This document shows positions 35,974-44,527 of a stretch of 64,000 nt of DNA, in pieces. A program made the translations under genes and the position numbers. The stretch's first letter is position 1. Every line of letters begins with the position of its first letter. The notes beneath the pieces are model-generated. The model searched no databases. It was not told where the DNA came from and worked only from the letters and a program-made list of their open reading frames with translations. This stretch comes from Brevibacterium antiquum CNRZ 918 (GTDB taxonomy: Bacteria; Actinomycetota; Actinomycetes; Actinomycetales; Brevibacteriaceae): assembly GCF_900169145.1 (NCBI RefSeq), contig NZ_FXZD01000008.1, positions 62,001 through 126,000 of the forward strand. Direction: 5' to 3'.

Positions 35974-36665
35974 AGAGACATGCTGCGAAGGCGCGAACGG
36001 TCGTGACAGGAGCGGCACTGCTCAGCCTCGCCCTCAGTGGCTGCTCTGCTCTGCAGATTCGCACTGCGGAACGGGATTCTGGTCCCGTGAGCGTGGCTGT
36101 GCACGAAAAGGCCGGCGAGAACCCCACCACCCCACCCCCTGATGACGGAATTCCCGACGGGATGAAGGAAGTCTCGGTCAACCTCGGTGCCGAATGCCCG
36201 GTCGATGTCAGCGTGGCGATGACAGATGACTGGTCGGAGGCATCGGCCAGCGAGGAGTTCCACTCGTTCTCCCGCGGCACCTCGATCGCCGACAGCGACA
36301 CGATCCTCATCAACTGCACCAAGGGCTACGACGAGTCTCCGCAGTCGATTGTCGATGCGAAGAAGAAATACACGTTCTCGGAGCCGGACTCCTCGGTGAT
36401 CTCTCAACGCACAGGCAGCCTTGCGGCCGGATCCTACTGGTCCTTCCAAGGTGTGCTCGGCCCGACGGAGATCTTCGCGATCAACCAGGAGCCGACCGTC
36501 ATGTACGGGGCCCGGATCGGGTACAAGACCAATGGGCGCCTCGTCGACATCGGTGTCGAGATGCGCGCTCTCGAATCGGACACGGAAGCCGCAGACGAGT
36601 TCAAGAAGATGCTGCCCACGGTCACCATCGACGATGAGTTGGTGCCCGCGCCGAGATTCAAATAG
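35970..36665 (+). CDS. secreted lipoprotein linked to the Mrp two-component system
   Basis: 231 residues from GTG 35970, overlapping the kinase stop. Lipoprotein signal peptide with lipobox LALSGCS (lipidated Cys about 27). The mature part is a beta-rich domain of about 160 residues with two Cys (NLGAECPVD, ILINCTKG) and no recognised family. Tight coupling to a kinase without an outer sensor domain makes it a candidate accessory sensor; this is inference from position. Confidence 0.82.
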   Translation: MKRHAAKARTVVTGAALLSLALSGCSALQIRTAERDSGPVSVAVHEKAGENPTTPPPDDGIPDGMKEVSVNLGAECPVDVSVAMTDDWSEASASEEFHSFSRGTSIADSDTILINCTKGYDESPQSIVDAKKKYTFSEPDSSVISQRTGSLAAGSYWSFQGVLGPTEIFAINQEPTVMYGARIGYKTNGRLVDIGVEMRALESDTEAADEFKKMLPTVTIDDELVPAPRFK

Positions 36666-36709
36666 ACGTTTGCAGGCCCGAACATCGCCGATGATCCTAG
36701 GATGGGATC

Positions 36710-38812
36710 ATGACGATCAACGACGCTGTGACTGCTCTCCTCGATGCCCGCCGACTACAAGGCCTCCTGACGAACCGGAACGGCCGTGTCATCGCCCAGT
36801 ATTCCTTCCTCAACGCCGAGGGCAGCACCTACCTCTCCCACCTTGCTGACATCGGCGGGGAGAGTCCGCGCCGAATCACCCGTGGTGATCAGTCCATCGG
36901 CGCGGCCGCGATCGGTGAGACCGGAACGATCTACTTCGCGGCCAAACGCACCGGTGAAGACGGCAAGGACGCCGCGAGCCCGAGCCTCTGGGCCCTGCCG
37001 GAGACCGGGGAGGCGCGCAAGCTGGCCGACCACGACGGTGGGTTCACCCGGATCGAGGTGAAAGGTCAGTCCATGCTCGTGCAGTTCCCCGTCCACACCT
37101 GGGCCGCGAACGAAGACGAGCACCGGGAATACAGCCAGGAACGCAGTGAGTCAAAGGTCAGTGGCATCCTGCACTCCGGCTTCCCCATCCGTCGCTGGGA
37201 CCACGACCTGGGACCAGGGCGAGAGAGACTCGCAATCGCAGACCTGAACACGGTCACCGACGAGTTCGACGAGGACCTCGCTGCGAACGTCACGGCAGAC
37301 GCTGCCAGTTTCGACACGACCACATCAGATGCGAGCACTCCCGACACCATCAGTTCCAGCGAAGCATCGAGGACCGCGGCGTCCACCGGACTCACCTTTC
37401 GCTATCTTGAGCTGCCATCCGGTCGCCTCGTCGACTGGGCCGTCGACGAGGAAGCGCAATTCGTCCTCATCCAGGTCGAGAAGCCGATCCCCGGTCAGCT
37501 CGAGGCCAGTGAGATCTGGCAGATCGACTTGCACAAGCATGGCGCACCTCGCCTGCTGGTCGAGGCTGCCGCCGATCACGCATACAGCATCGATGCCATC
37601 AGTCCCGACGGAACCCGTGCGCTGCTCACACGGGAGCAGTTCTGGACGCCGACGACCAATCTTCGCGCCACGCTCACGCTCCTCAACCTCGACACAGGGT
37701 CATTGAAGACGGTGTGGCCCGAGGCCGACCACTGGTTCGATCCCGTCTGGGCCGATGATTCGACGATCGTGGCGACCGCCGACGATCACGGGCGAGGCAG
37801 TGTCTTCATCGGTGATGTCACCGATGAACAGCCTCGGCGGCTGGTGGGCGGTCCGGGCCAGAAATATGCCTTTGCCGGACTGCAGGTGCAGGGACTCACG
37901 GTCGTGGCGATTGCCTCGGCGATCGACGTCGCACCTCTGCCCATCACCATCGACCTGGTCTCGGGCCAGATCAGCGAGCTCGCCAACCCGGGCAGCGTCA
38001 TCGACGCGTCGGGCACCCTCACCGAGGTGGCCGCCGTTGGTGACGACGGCACAGAGGTGCGAGCCTGGCTGGCTCTGCCCGACGGGGAAGGACCGTTCCC
38101 ACTCGTCGTCTTCGCCCACGGCGGGCCTTGGGGATCCTGGAACTCCTGGACGTATCGGTGGAACCCGGGACCTTTCACCGCAGCCGGATACGCGGTGCTG
38201 CTGCCGGATCCGGCGATCTCCACCGGCTACGGTCAGTCGATGATCGACCGCGGTCAGCAGGAGCTGGGCGGGGCACCGTTCACGGACATCCTCGCACTCA
38301 CCGATGCAGCAATCGAGAGGCCCGACATCGACGCAGAGCGCACCGCGCTGGCCGGCGGATCCTATGGCGGGTATATGGCGAACTGGGTGGCCGGGCACAC
38401 CGGTGACCGGTTCACCTGCATCATCACGCACGCCTCCCTGTGGAACACGACGTCGATGGGCCGCACCACCGACAACGCCTCCTGGGATGTGGCCATGCGG
38501 AAACAGTCGGGGACGTATTCGCCGCACCTGTTCGCCGACCGGATCGAGGTGCCGATGCTCGTCATCCATGGCGACAAGGACTACCGGGTGCCGATCGGGC
38601 AGGGACAGGAACTCTGGTACGACCTGCTGACCGTCTCGAAGACACCCCTGGACGCAGAGGGGCTCACACAGCACCGCTTCCTGTACTTCCCCGATGAGGG
38701 CCACTGGGTGGCCGGTCGCGGCAACGCCGAGGTCTGGTACCGCACGGTCCTGGCGTTCCTCGACAGGCACGTCCTCGACATCGACGCCCAACGCGCCCGC
38801 ACTCTGGGGTGA
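36710..38812 (+). CDS. S9-family prolyl oligopeptidase-like peptidase
   Basis: 700 residues from ATG 36710. An N-terminal seven-bladed beta-propeller (about 20-430) with an Asp/Thr/Ser-rich insertion near 175-220, followed by an alpha/beta hydrolase domain. Nucleophile Ser551 in GGSYGGYMANW, acid in HGDKDYRVPIG, base His in DEGHWVAGRGN. It resembles dipeptidyl/acylaminoacyl peptidases of family S9C; no signal peptide, so cytoplasmic cleavage of short peptides is expected. The stop overlaps nagA. Confidence 0.92.
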   Translation: MTINDAVTALLDARRLQGLLTNRNGRVIAQYSFLNAEGSTYLSHLADIGGESPRRITRGDQSIGAAAIGETGTIYFAAKRTGEDGKDAASPSLWALPETGEARKLADHDGGFTRIEVKGQSMLVQFPVHTWAANEDEHREYSQERSESKVSGILHSGFPIRRWDHDLGPGRERLAIADLNTVTDEFDEDLAANVTADAASFDTTTSDASTPDTISSSEASRTAASTGLTFRYLELPSGRLVDWAVDEEAQFVLIQVEKPIPGQLEASEIWQIDLHKHGAPRLLVEAAADHAYSIDAISPDGTRALLTREQFWTPTTNLRATLTLLNLDTGSLKTVWPEADHWFDPVWADDSTIVATADDHGRGSVFIGDVTDEQPRRLVGGPGQKYAFAGLQVQGLTVVAIASAIDVAPLPITIDLVSGQISELANPGSVIDASGTLTEVAAVGDDGTEVRAWLALPDGEGPFPLVVFAHGGPWGSWNSWTYRWNPGPFTAAGYAVLLPDPAISTGYGQSMIDRGQQELGGAPFTDILALTDAAIERPDIDAERTALAGGSYGGYMANWVAGHTGDRFTCIITHASLWNTTSMGRTTDNASWDVAMRKQSGTYSPHLFADRIEVPMLVIHGDKDYRVPIGQGQELWYDLLTVSKTPLDAEGLTQHRFLYFPDEGHWVAGRGNAEVWYRTVLAFLDRHVLDIDAQRARTLG

Positions 38813-40041
38813 AGGCGGAAGCCGGACCGATGACCACAGACAGCACCCAGGTGAACACGACGACGCCCGCGGACACGATCATCCACAACACCATCATCCT
38901 CGACGGCGATCCGGTCGGCTTCGCCGGGGAATCGGCCGATGACTGGCTCGCCGAGGCCGGGGGAGTCGTCATCGCACGCGGCCGCGGTTCGGGCTGGCAG
39001 GACCTGAGCACCTCGGCGAGGGTGAGGACCATCGACGCAGGAGGAGCATACCTGGCCCCCGCCTATGTCGACATCCACTGCCATGGGGCCGGAGGGTCGA
39101 GTGCCGAAGACGGAGAAGCCGGACTCGATGAGGTGCTCGCAGTCCACCGTCGACACGGAACCCGGGCGCTCGCACTCTCCTTCGTCTCGGACACGATCGC
39201 CGGCCTCTGTGAATCCCTGACCACTGGAGCCAGGCTGGTGAGGCAGAGGCCTGGCGTGCTTGGACTGCATGCCGAAGGGCCGTTCCTGTCCCCGGACTTC
39301 AAGGGTGCACACGCACCCGAAGTGCTGACGTCGCCCACCCCGGAGGCGGTCGAATCGATACTCACGGCTGCTGACGGAACGCTGGCCCAGATCACGATCG
39401 CTCCTGAACTGCCCGGTGCACTCGACGCGATCTCACGGTTCGCCTCGGCGGGGGTGAGCGTGGCCATCGGGCACACCGCGGCCGGCTATGAGGAAGCGGC
39501 ACGGGCCTTCGACGCGGGCGCGAGCATCCTCACCCACACGTTCAACGCGATGCCCGGCATTCATCACCGCGCACCTGGTCCGATCCTCGCCGCGATCGAG
39601 GCAGGACACGTCACGCTCGAACTCATCAACGACGGAGTGCATGTGGCGGCGCCACCTGCGCGAATGCTGACGAGGCTGGTGCCCGGGCGGATCGCACTGA
39701 TCACCGATGCCATGGCCGCGACGGGGATGGCCGACGGGCGATACATGCTCGGCTCGCTGCCGGTGCAGGTCGACGATTCCGTGGCACGCCTGCTGGGCGA
39801 GAACGGTTCGACCGGATCGATTGCCGGCTCCACCCTGACCATGGATGAAGCGGTGATGAGGGCAGTCACCGAGGTGGGCATGAGCCCGCTTGAAGCGGTC
39901 CGGGCCGCGAGCCTGGTGCCGCTGCGGGCACTGGGGCTCATCGCCGAAGACGAGCACAGTCTGCTGCGAGTCGGAACGCCCGCTGACTACCTGCTGCTGA
40001 ACGCGGATATGAGCATCCGAACAGAGAACATGGCACGATAG
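38809..40041 (+). CDS. nagA: N-acetylglucosamine-6-phosphate deacetylase
   Basis: 410 residues from GTG 38809 overlapping the previous stop; ATG 38830 is an equally possible start. Amidohydrolase motifs in order: YVDIHCHGAGG (metal site), GLHAEGPFLSPDFKGAH, IGHTAAGYEEAARAF, LTHTFNAMPGIHHRAPG, INDGVHVAAP and ALITDAMAATGM with the catalytic Asp. It deacetylates GlcNAc-6-P in amino-sugar use and peptidoglycan recycling. No nagB or PTS gene is next to it. Confidence 0.92.
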   Translation: MKAEAGPMTTDSTQVNTTTPADTIIHNTIILDGDPVGFAGESADDWLAEAGGVVIARGRGSGWQDLSTSARVRTIDAGGAYLAPAYVDIHCHGAGGSSAEDGEAGLDEVLAVHRRHGTRALALSFVSDTIAGLCESLTTGARLVRQRPGVLGLHAEGPFLSPDFKGAHAPEVLTSPTPEAVESILTAADGTLAQITIAPELPGALDAISRFASAGVSVAIGHTAAGYEEAARAFDAGASILTHTFNAMPGIHHRAPGPILAAIEAGHVTLELINDGVHVAAPPARMLTRLVPGRIALITDAMAATGMADGRYMLGSLPVQVDDSVARLLGENGSTGSIAGSTLTMDEAVMRAVTEVGMSPLEAVRAASLVPLRALGLIAEDEHSLLRVGTPADYLLLNADMSIRTENMAR

Positions 40042-40046
40042 GAGAC

Positions 40047-40682
40047 ATGGATGCCCTGCTCCTCATTGACACTGACGACGCCAGTTACATCTCCGACGAT
40101 CACGCCGAGATCTTAGTCGACATCGTCGGCCGCACTCGCACAGTCGGCGGTGTTCTCATATTCGCCTCGACGAAGGACGAACTCGTCGACGTCGATGATG
40201 AGGAACTGTCCATCTTCGTGCCCGACGAGGAAGACCTCGTACTGCGCTCGGAGAAGCCCGACGTCTTCGACGGCATCCGCGACCTGGCCCCGGGCCTCCA
40301 CGACATGGGCGTTGACCGCATCGTCATCGCCGGTGGGGACGTGAGCACAGTCGGAACGTCCGGCGACGCGGATGGCCCGGAAGACGTGGACTCCTCTGAC
40401 GGCCCGGTCACGGCGGACGCCACAGACGGTCCGGACACTGCGGACGGCGTGGACACAACAGAGGCCTCTGACGGCGCTGGTACGTCTGACGTCACTGGCG
40501 CCGGTGAGCTGCCGGGATCTGTGCGCGCCTCGGCGATGGCCGCACTCGTCTGCAACTTCGACGTCATCGTCCTCTCCGACGCAGTGATCGACTCCGACGG
40601 CCGGCCGGTGACCTGGCTGGATGAGGCCGAAGAAGCCGGTGCCATGATCAAGAAGACCGCTGACACTTGGCTGCGGATGTAG
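40047..40682 (+). CDS. isochorismatase-fold protein lacking the catalytic cysteine
   Basis: 211 residues from ATG 40047. The fold is suggested by ALLLIDTDD at the N terminus (catalytic Asp position), VLRSEKPDVFDG (the Lys position), LHDMGVDRIVIAGGDVSTVG and FDVIVLSDAVIDSDGRP. Where the active-site Cys and following helix should be, there is an Asp/Gly/Thr-rich insertion (about 108-155) followed by ELPGSVRASAMAALVCNF, so no nucleophile is in the correct place. It follows nagA by 5 nt. Likely a non-catalytic paralogue; binding role unknown. Confidence 0.6.
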   Translation: MDALLLIDTDDASYISDDHAEILVDIVGRTRTVGGVLIFASTKDELVDVDDEELSIFVPDEEDLVLRSEKPDVFDGIRDLAPGLHDMGVDRIVIAGGDVSTVGTSGDADGPEDVDSSDGPVTADATDGPDTADGVDTTEASDGAGTSDVTGAGELPGSVRASAMAALVCNFDVIVLSDAVIDSDGRPVTWLDEAEEAGAMIKKTADTWLRM

Positions 40683-40848
40683 CCTCCGACGACTCTGACC
40701 AAACGGCACCGTCCGACTCAGCTCGGGTGATGGCCGGTTCCCCTCTGGCGTTGCCGGACATCTTCGTTCTACACTGAGTAGAAGTTTTGAGTCGCCTGAG
40801 ACTCAGCCATGATGCCATTCGCGTGAGCACGCCAAGGAGAGGAGAGGC

Positions 40849-41496
40849 ATGACCGGGTCGAACAAGTCGGTTCGTGCTTTCTTCGCCGCGCTCATGACGA
40901 CCCTGCTGGCCGTGCTCATGCACGTCGGTGCCGGCGGCACGGCCTCTCCCATCGGCATCGGGATCGTCTTCATCCTCGTCCTGTGGTCGGCGATGATCCT
41001 CGCCGGCCGTCGGCTCGGGTATTGGGCCCTGGGATCGCTGCTGAGCCTCGGCCAGGTCCTCATGCACCTGTCGATGGGCTGGTTCACTGCCGCACCCGCC
41101 TCCGCCGGTGCTTCGGCGCCTGGAGCGTCCATGGGCCACCAGCACATGAACCACGGGACCGGCGCCCTCGACCTAGACCAGACTGCGCCGATGTCCCATC
41201 CGATGTCGCACTTGGCCGGTGACGGGTCGAGTGCGAGCCTGGCCATGGTGCTCGCTCACGCCGTCGCAGTCATCATCACCGCAGTGGCCCTCAAACGCGG
41301 CGAGGACATCATCCTCACCATCCTGCAGCTGGCGCTGGGGCCAGTCGCCACCGTACTCCGGGCACTCGCCGAGGCGGTCGGCGTACTGGCTGAGTCCCCA
41401 GCACGCCTCGTCCAGGTCGCCTTCCACCTGCCGCAGACCATCACCTCTGCCGTCGTCGGGCCCAACTATCGACGCGGGCCTCCCGCACTCGTCTGA
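40849..41496 (+). CDS. membrane protein with His/Met-rich loop, first gene of the copper locus
   Basis: 215 residues from ATG 40849 (GGAGAGG upstream). Four predicted membrane helices; the loop between helices 3 and 4 carries MGHQHMNHGTG and MSHPMSHLAG, a cluster of His and Met typical of copper handling. The C-terminal 60 residues are cytoplasmic and amphipathic. I know no named family for it. The following genes encode a PCuAC copper chaperone and a DyP peroxidase, so a role in copper import, sensing or storage at the membrane is inferred. Confidence 0.75.
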   Translation: MTGSNKSVRAFFAALMTTLLAVLMHVGAGGTASPIGIGIVFILVLWSAMILAGRRLGYWALGSLLSLGQVLMHLSMGWFTAAPASAGASAPGASMGHQHMNHGTGALDLDQTAPMSHPMSHLAGDGSSASLAMVLAHAVAVIITAVALKRGEDIILTILQLALGPVATVLRALAEAVGVLAESPARLVQVAFHLPQTITSAVVGPNYRRGPPALV

Positions 41497-41658
41497 GCTC
41501 AGAACTTCACCAGCGGCGGAGACACCGCCGCCCCACTCATCATTGGTGACAGCCACGCACTGTCCTAGACGAGTCGTTCCGTGTGTCTGAACACGACCGC
41601 GCCGACGCTCGTCGAGACCGGTGCCCGGCTGCACCGACACGCTGAAAGTGCAGACGAA

Positions 41659-42282
41659 ATGCGAAAGAACACCACCCTGATGACCACCCTGTCCGTTGCC
41701 GCCATGATCGGGCTGAGCGCCTGCGGCCAGAGCCCGGCAAGCGAGCCCGAGGAGACGAGCAGCTCCCAGGCCAGCGCCGATTCCCTCAGCCTCGACAATG
41801 CCTGGGTCAAGGCCGCCGACGACGGCATGACCGCGGTCTTCGGTGAACTGACGAACAACAGCGACAAGGACATCAACCTCGTCGCCGCAAAATACGATGA
41901 CGCCGACATGGTCCAGCTCCACGAGACTCTCGAGGACAACTCGGGAGGCATGTCGATGCAGGAGAAGAAGGGCGGCTTCACGATCCCTGCGGGAAAGTCT
42001 CTGAGTCTCAAACCAGGTGGTGACCACATCATGGTCATGGGTCTGGCGAAGCCGATCAAACCAGGCGAAGAGATCTCACTCGACCTCGTTACCGCCGATC
42101 AGCAGACCATCCCGGTGACCGCCATCGCCAAGGACTATTCCGGGGCACAGGAGAATTACGCTCCGGGCGAGGCCGACGACGAAGGCGACGGCGCCGACCA
42201 CAAGGACATGGACCACAAGGACATGGACCACGGCGACAAGGATCATGACGAGATGGACCATGGGGATCACGGTGACCACTGA
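41659..42282 (+). CDS. PCuAC-type extracytoplasmic copper chaperone lipoprotein
   Basis: 207 residues from ATG 41659; upstream in-frame sequence has no ribosome site. Lipobox MIGLSACGQ (lipidated Cys about 21). The PCuAC domain (about 40-155) keeps the copper ligands: the His in VQLHETLED, MSMQEK, and HIMVMGL. A C-terminal tail of about 45 residues consists of DHKDMDHKD-type repeats ending DHGDHGDH, an unusual extra metal-binding segment. It delivers Cu(I) to cytochrome oxidase or other enzymes. The end overlaps the peroxidase gene; the order chaperone-peroxidase matches ecuC-dtpA of Streptomyces. Confidence 0.9.
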   Translation: MRKNTTLMTTLSVAAMIGLSACGQSPASEPEETSSSQASADSLSLDNAWVKAADDGMTAVFGELTNNSDKDINLVAAKYDDADMVQLHETLEDNSGGMSMQEKKGGFTIPAGKSLSLKPGGDHIMVMGLAKPIKPGEEISLDLVTADQQTIPVTAIAKDYSGAQENYAPGEADDEGDGADHKDMDHKDMDHGDKDHDEMDHGDHGDH

Positions 42283-43639
42283 GCCCCAACCTGAGCACTC
42301 TGGTCACAATGACCATCCCGACAACACAGGCAGGCCATCTGCAGATCCCGCACCTCGACATCTTGGTTTCAGCCGCCGGCGTCTCATCGCGTCGGCGGCT
42401 GTGGCTGGGGGAACTGGAGCCATCGGCGCCTTCGCCGGTTTCGGCGCGGGCCGCTCCGGTGCCGCAGATCGTGCTGAGGCCATGCCGTCGCGGGATCTGC
42501 GCGGAGCCAACGGTCCGGTCACCGAACCGTTCTACGCTCCCCACCAGTCGGGGGTCGAAACCACGCCCCAGGCGCACGCGCACTTCCTGGCATTGACCCT
42601 GAAGCCCGGTAGCAAGGCCGGCGATGTGATGCGTTGGCTGAGGCTGCTCACCGCGGATGCCGCTGCCCTGACCCAGGGCAGCGGGCCGTTGGCCGATTCC
42701 GAACCCGAGCTCGCCCATGACCCCGCGCGCCTGACCATCACGTTCGGATTCGGACGAGGGCTCGTCAAGCTGGCGGGTGAGGAATCTGTGCCGAAGTGGT
42801 TGGGCCCGCTGGAGAAGTTCCCGATCGACGATCTCGATCCTGACCGGTGCACCGGGGATCTGCTCCTGCAGATCTGCGGTGATGATCCGCTGACCTTGGC
42901 TCACGCCCGGCGGATGCTGTGGAAGGATTCTCGGAATTTCGCCGAGGTGGCCTGGCAGAGAGACGGGTTCCGCCGTTCCTACGGCAGCCAGGGGGAGGCA
43001 AAGACCCAACGGAACCTCTTCGGGCAGTTGGATGGGACGGCCAATCCGGGGCCGGGATCTGAGGACTTCGCACGTATCGTCTGGGGGCAGGGGACCGGAC
43101 GGGCAGACGCGGTGCACTCTGCGCGTGGGGCACCGCCGGACGACCTCGGCGCTCATCTGCCGGACTGGATGCGCGGGGGAACGACCCTGGTGCTGCGTGA
43201 TATTGCGATGAACCTTGATACCTGGGACAAGGCCGACCGACCGGCTCGGGAGTTCGCGACCGGGCGCACGCTGGGCTCCGGAGCACCGCTGTCGGGTGTG
43301 GACGAGTTCGATGTCCCCGACTTCGACGCGGTCGACAAGCGGGGTCTGACGAAGATCTCGGCGGCGGCGCATGTGGCCCGGGCCCGCGATGGGTTGAACC
43401 CAGAGATGCAGATCCACCGCCGCACGTTCAACTATGAAACAGGTGCGGGGGAGGGTGCTGGACTGCTGTTCGCCTCGTTCCAGGCCGATATCGCCCGGCA
43501 GTTCCTGCCGATTCAACGCCGCCTCGCCGAGGTGGATCTGCTCAATGAGTGGACCACGCCGATCGGGTCGACTGTGTGGGCGATTCCGCCGGGGGTCAAA
43601 GAGGGGGAGTACATCGGGCAGAGCCTGTTCGAAGGCTGA
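42272..43639 (+). CDS. Tat-exported DyP-type heme peroxidase (DtpA/EfeB-like)
   Basis: 455 residues from GTG 42272 (GGGGA upstream; ATG 42260 is an alternative), overlapping the chaperone gene by 11 nt. Twin-arginine signal SRRRLIASAAVAGG (34-47). Heme peroxidase motifs: FGQLDGTANP with the distal Asp, proximal His382 in MQIHRRTFNY, and a C terminus FASFQADIARQFLPIQ. It oxidises substrates with H2O2 outside the membrane. Pairing with PCuAC mirrors Streptomyces dtpA, needed for copper radical oxidase maturation, and not the iron-uptake operon efeUOB, since efeO and efeU are absent. Confidence 0.92.
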   Translation: MTTEPQPEHSGHNDHPDNTGRPSADPAPRHLGFSRRRLIASAAVAGGTGAIGAFAGFGAGRSGAADRAEAMPSRDLRGANGPVTEPFYAPHQSGVETTPQAHAHFLALTLKPGSKAGDVMRWLRLLTADAAALTQGSGPLADSEPELAHDPARLTITFGFGRGLVKLAGEESVPKWLGPLEKFPIDDLDPDRCTGDLLLQICGDDPLTLAHARRMLWKDSRNFAEVAWQRDGFRRSYGSQGEAKTQRNLFGQLDGTANPGPGSEDFARIVWGQGTGRADAVHSARGAPPDDLGAHLPDWMRGGTTLVLRDIAMNLDTWDKADRPAREFATGRTLGSGAPLSGVDEFDVPDFDAVDKRGLTKISAAAHVARARDGLNPEMQIHRRTFNYETGAGEGAGLLFASFQADIARQFLPIQRRLAEVDLLNEWTTPIGSTVWAIPPGVKEGEYIGQSLFEG

Positions 43640-43671
43640 TTCTCACGAAGCGCTGGCTGCGCCGGGTTTGC

Positions 43672-44229
43672 TCAGAACAGTGTTGGAGGAAGCGCATTCT
43701 CGAACTCGAGCAGCCAGCGCTTCGTGTCCAGTGCGTTGCCTCGGCGGCCGCCGGAATAGCCGCCCAGCCCGTCGCTGGCCACGACGCGATGGCAGGCGAT
43801 GACCACAGGAAGGGGGTTCATTCCCATGATGCTGCCGATCCCTCGTGCGTGGATTCCTGTCCCACTTCGCCGGGCGAGCTCGCCGTAGGTCACGGTGGTG
43901 CCAGGCTCGACCGTTTCATCGAGGGTGGTCAGCACCCTGCGTGCAGTTTCAGAGATCTGGCCCAGATCCAGGGGCAGATCGAAGGCTCTCAGGGTTCCGT
44001 CGAAGTAGGCGCGAAGCTGTCGAATCGCTTCGGTGAGAAGAGGGTCGGAGGCATCGGTGCTCGAGTCGATTCTGATATCGGTTCCGGGGCGGATTTCGGG
44101 TTCGGTGTCGATAGCGGCGTTGCCCACAGGCCTGGCATCGGGTTCACACCACTCGACGCGGACGATGGCCAATCCGTTGCTGGAGACGGTGATGGGGCCG
44201 ACGGGTGTGGTCACCGTGGCCTTGACCAT
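43672..44229 (-). CDS. ogt: methylated-DNA--protein-cysteine methyltransferase
   Basis: 185 residues from ATG 44229 (GGAGGAGG 6 nt upstream). The acceptor Cys146 lies in VIACHRVV, preceded by RGIGSIMGMNPLPVV and followed by GLGGYSGG and the K-x-x-LL motif; the usual PCHRV has Ala for Pro here. It removes methyl groups from O6-methylguanine by irreversible transfer to itself. The N-terminal domain (1-65) is divergent. Convergent with the DyP gene. Confidence 0.92.
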   Translation of the reverse strand: MVKATVTTPVGPITVSSNGLAIVRVEWCEPDARPVGNAAIDTEPEIRPGTDIRIDSSTDASDPLLTEAIRQLRAYFDGTLRAFDLPLDLGQISETARRVLTTLDETVEPGTTVTYGELARRSGTGIHARGIGSIMGMNPLPVVIACHRVVASDGLGGYSGGRRGNALDTKRWLLEFENALPPTLF

Positions 44230-44420
44230 CACGCACCTCCTCCACCCCGTCGAATCAGCAACATCAGCTCTTAATGCTTCCGGAATCTGCCGAGCCCGTC
44301 ACAGACAACTTAGCGCACGCGTAGGGATCGGTCGAGAGTGCCACAGGACCCTCAGAGCCAGACAGCCAACTTGTGAGCATGCCTGCTGGGAAGCCTGTGA
44401 CGAAGAGTCTCAGCGCAGAA

Positions 44421-44464
44421 GATGAGGGAGTGTCGCAGACAACCGTCTGCAACACTCCCTCATC
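44421..44464. terminator. terminator of the glycine betaine operon
   Basis: GATGAGGGAGTGT (44421-44433) and GCAGAC (44435-44440) pair with GTCTGC (44445-44450) and ACACTCCCTCATC (44452-44464), a 19-bp stem with one mismatch and an AACC loop. It lies 64 nt after the end of the minus-strand proX-like gene. The rest of the gap at 44230-44527 shows nothing else. Confidence 0.85.
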
Positions 44465-44527
44465 TCGCTATCTTTAGGCTCAGCCAGTTGCTTGACTGTC
44501 ATTCGACCCAGCGGTCGGATGGCTCAA

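Noticed and set aside
42272..43639. EfeB of an iron-uptake system
   Set aside because: No efeU or efeO gene is adjacent; the PCuAC partner points to the copper-linked DtpA type instead.
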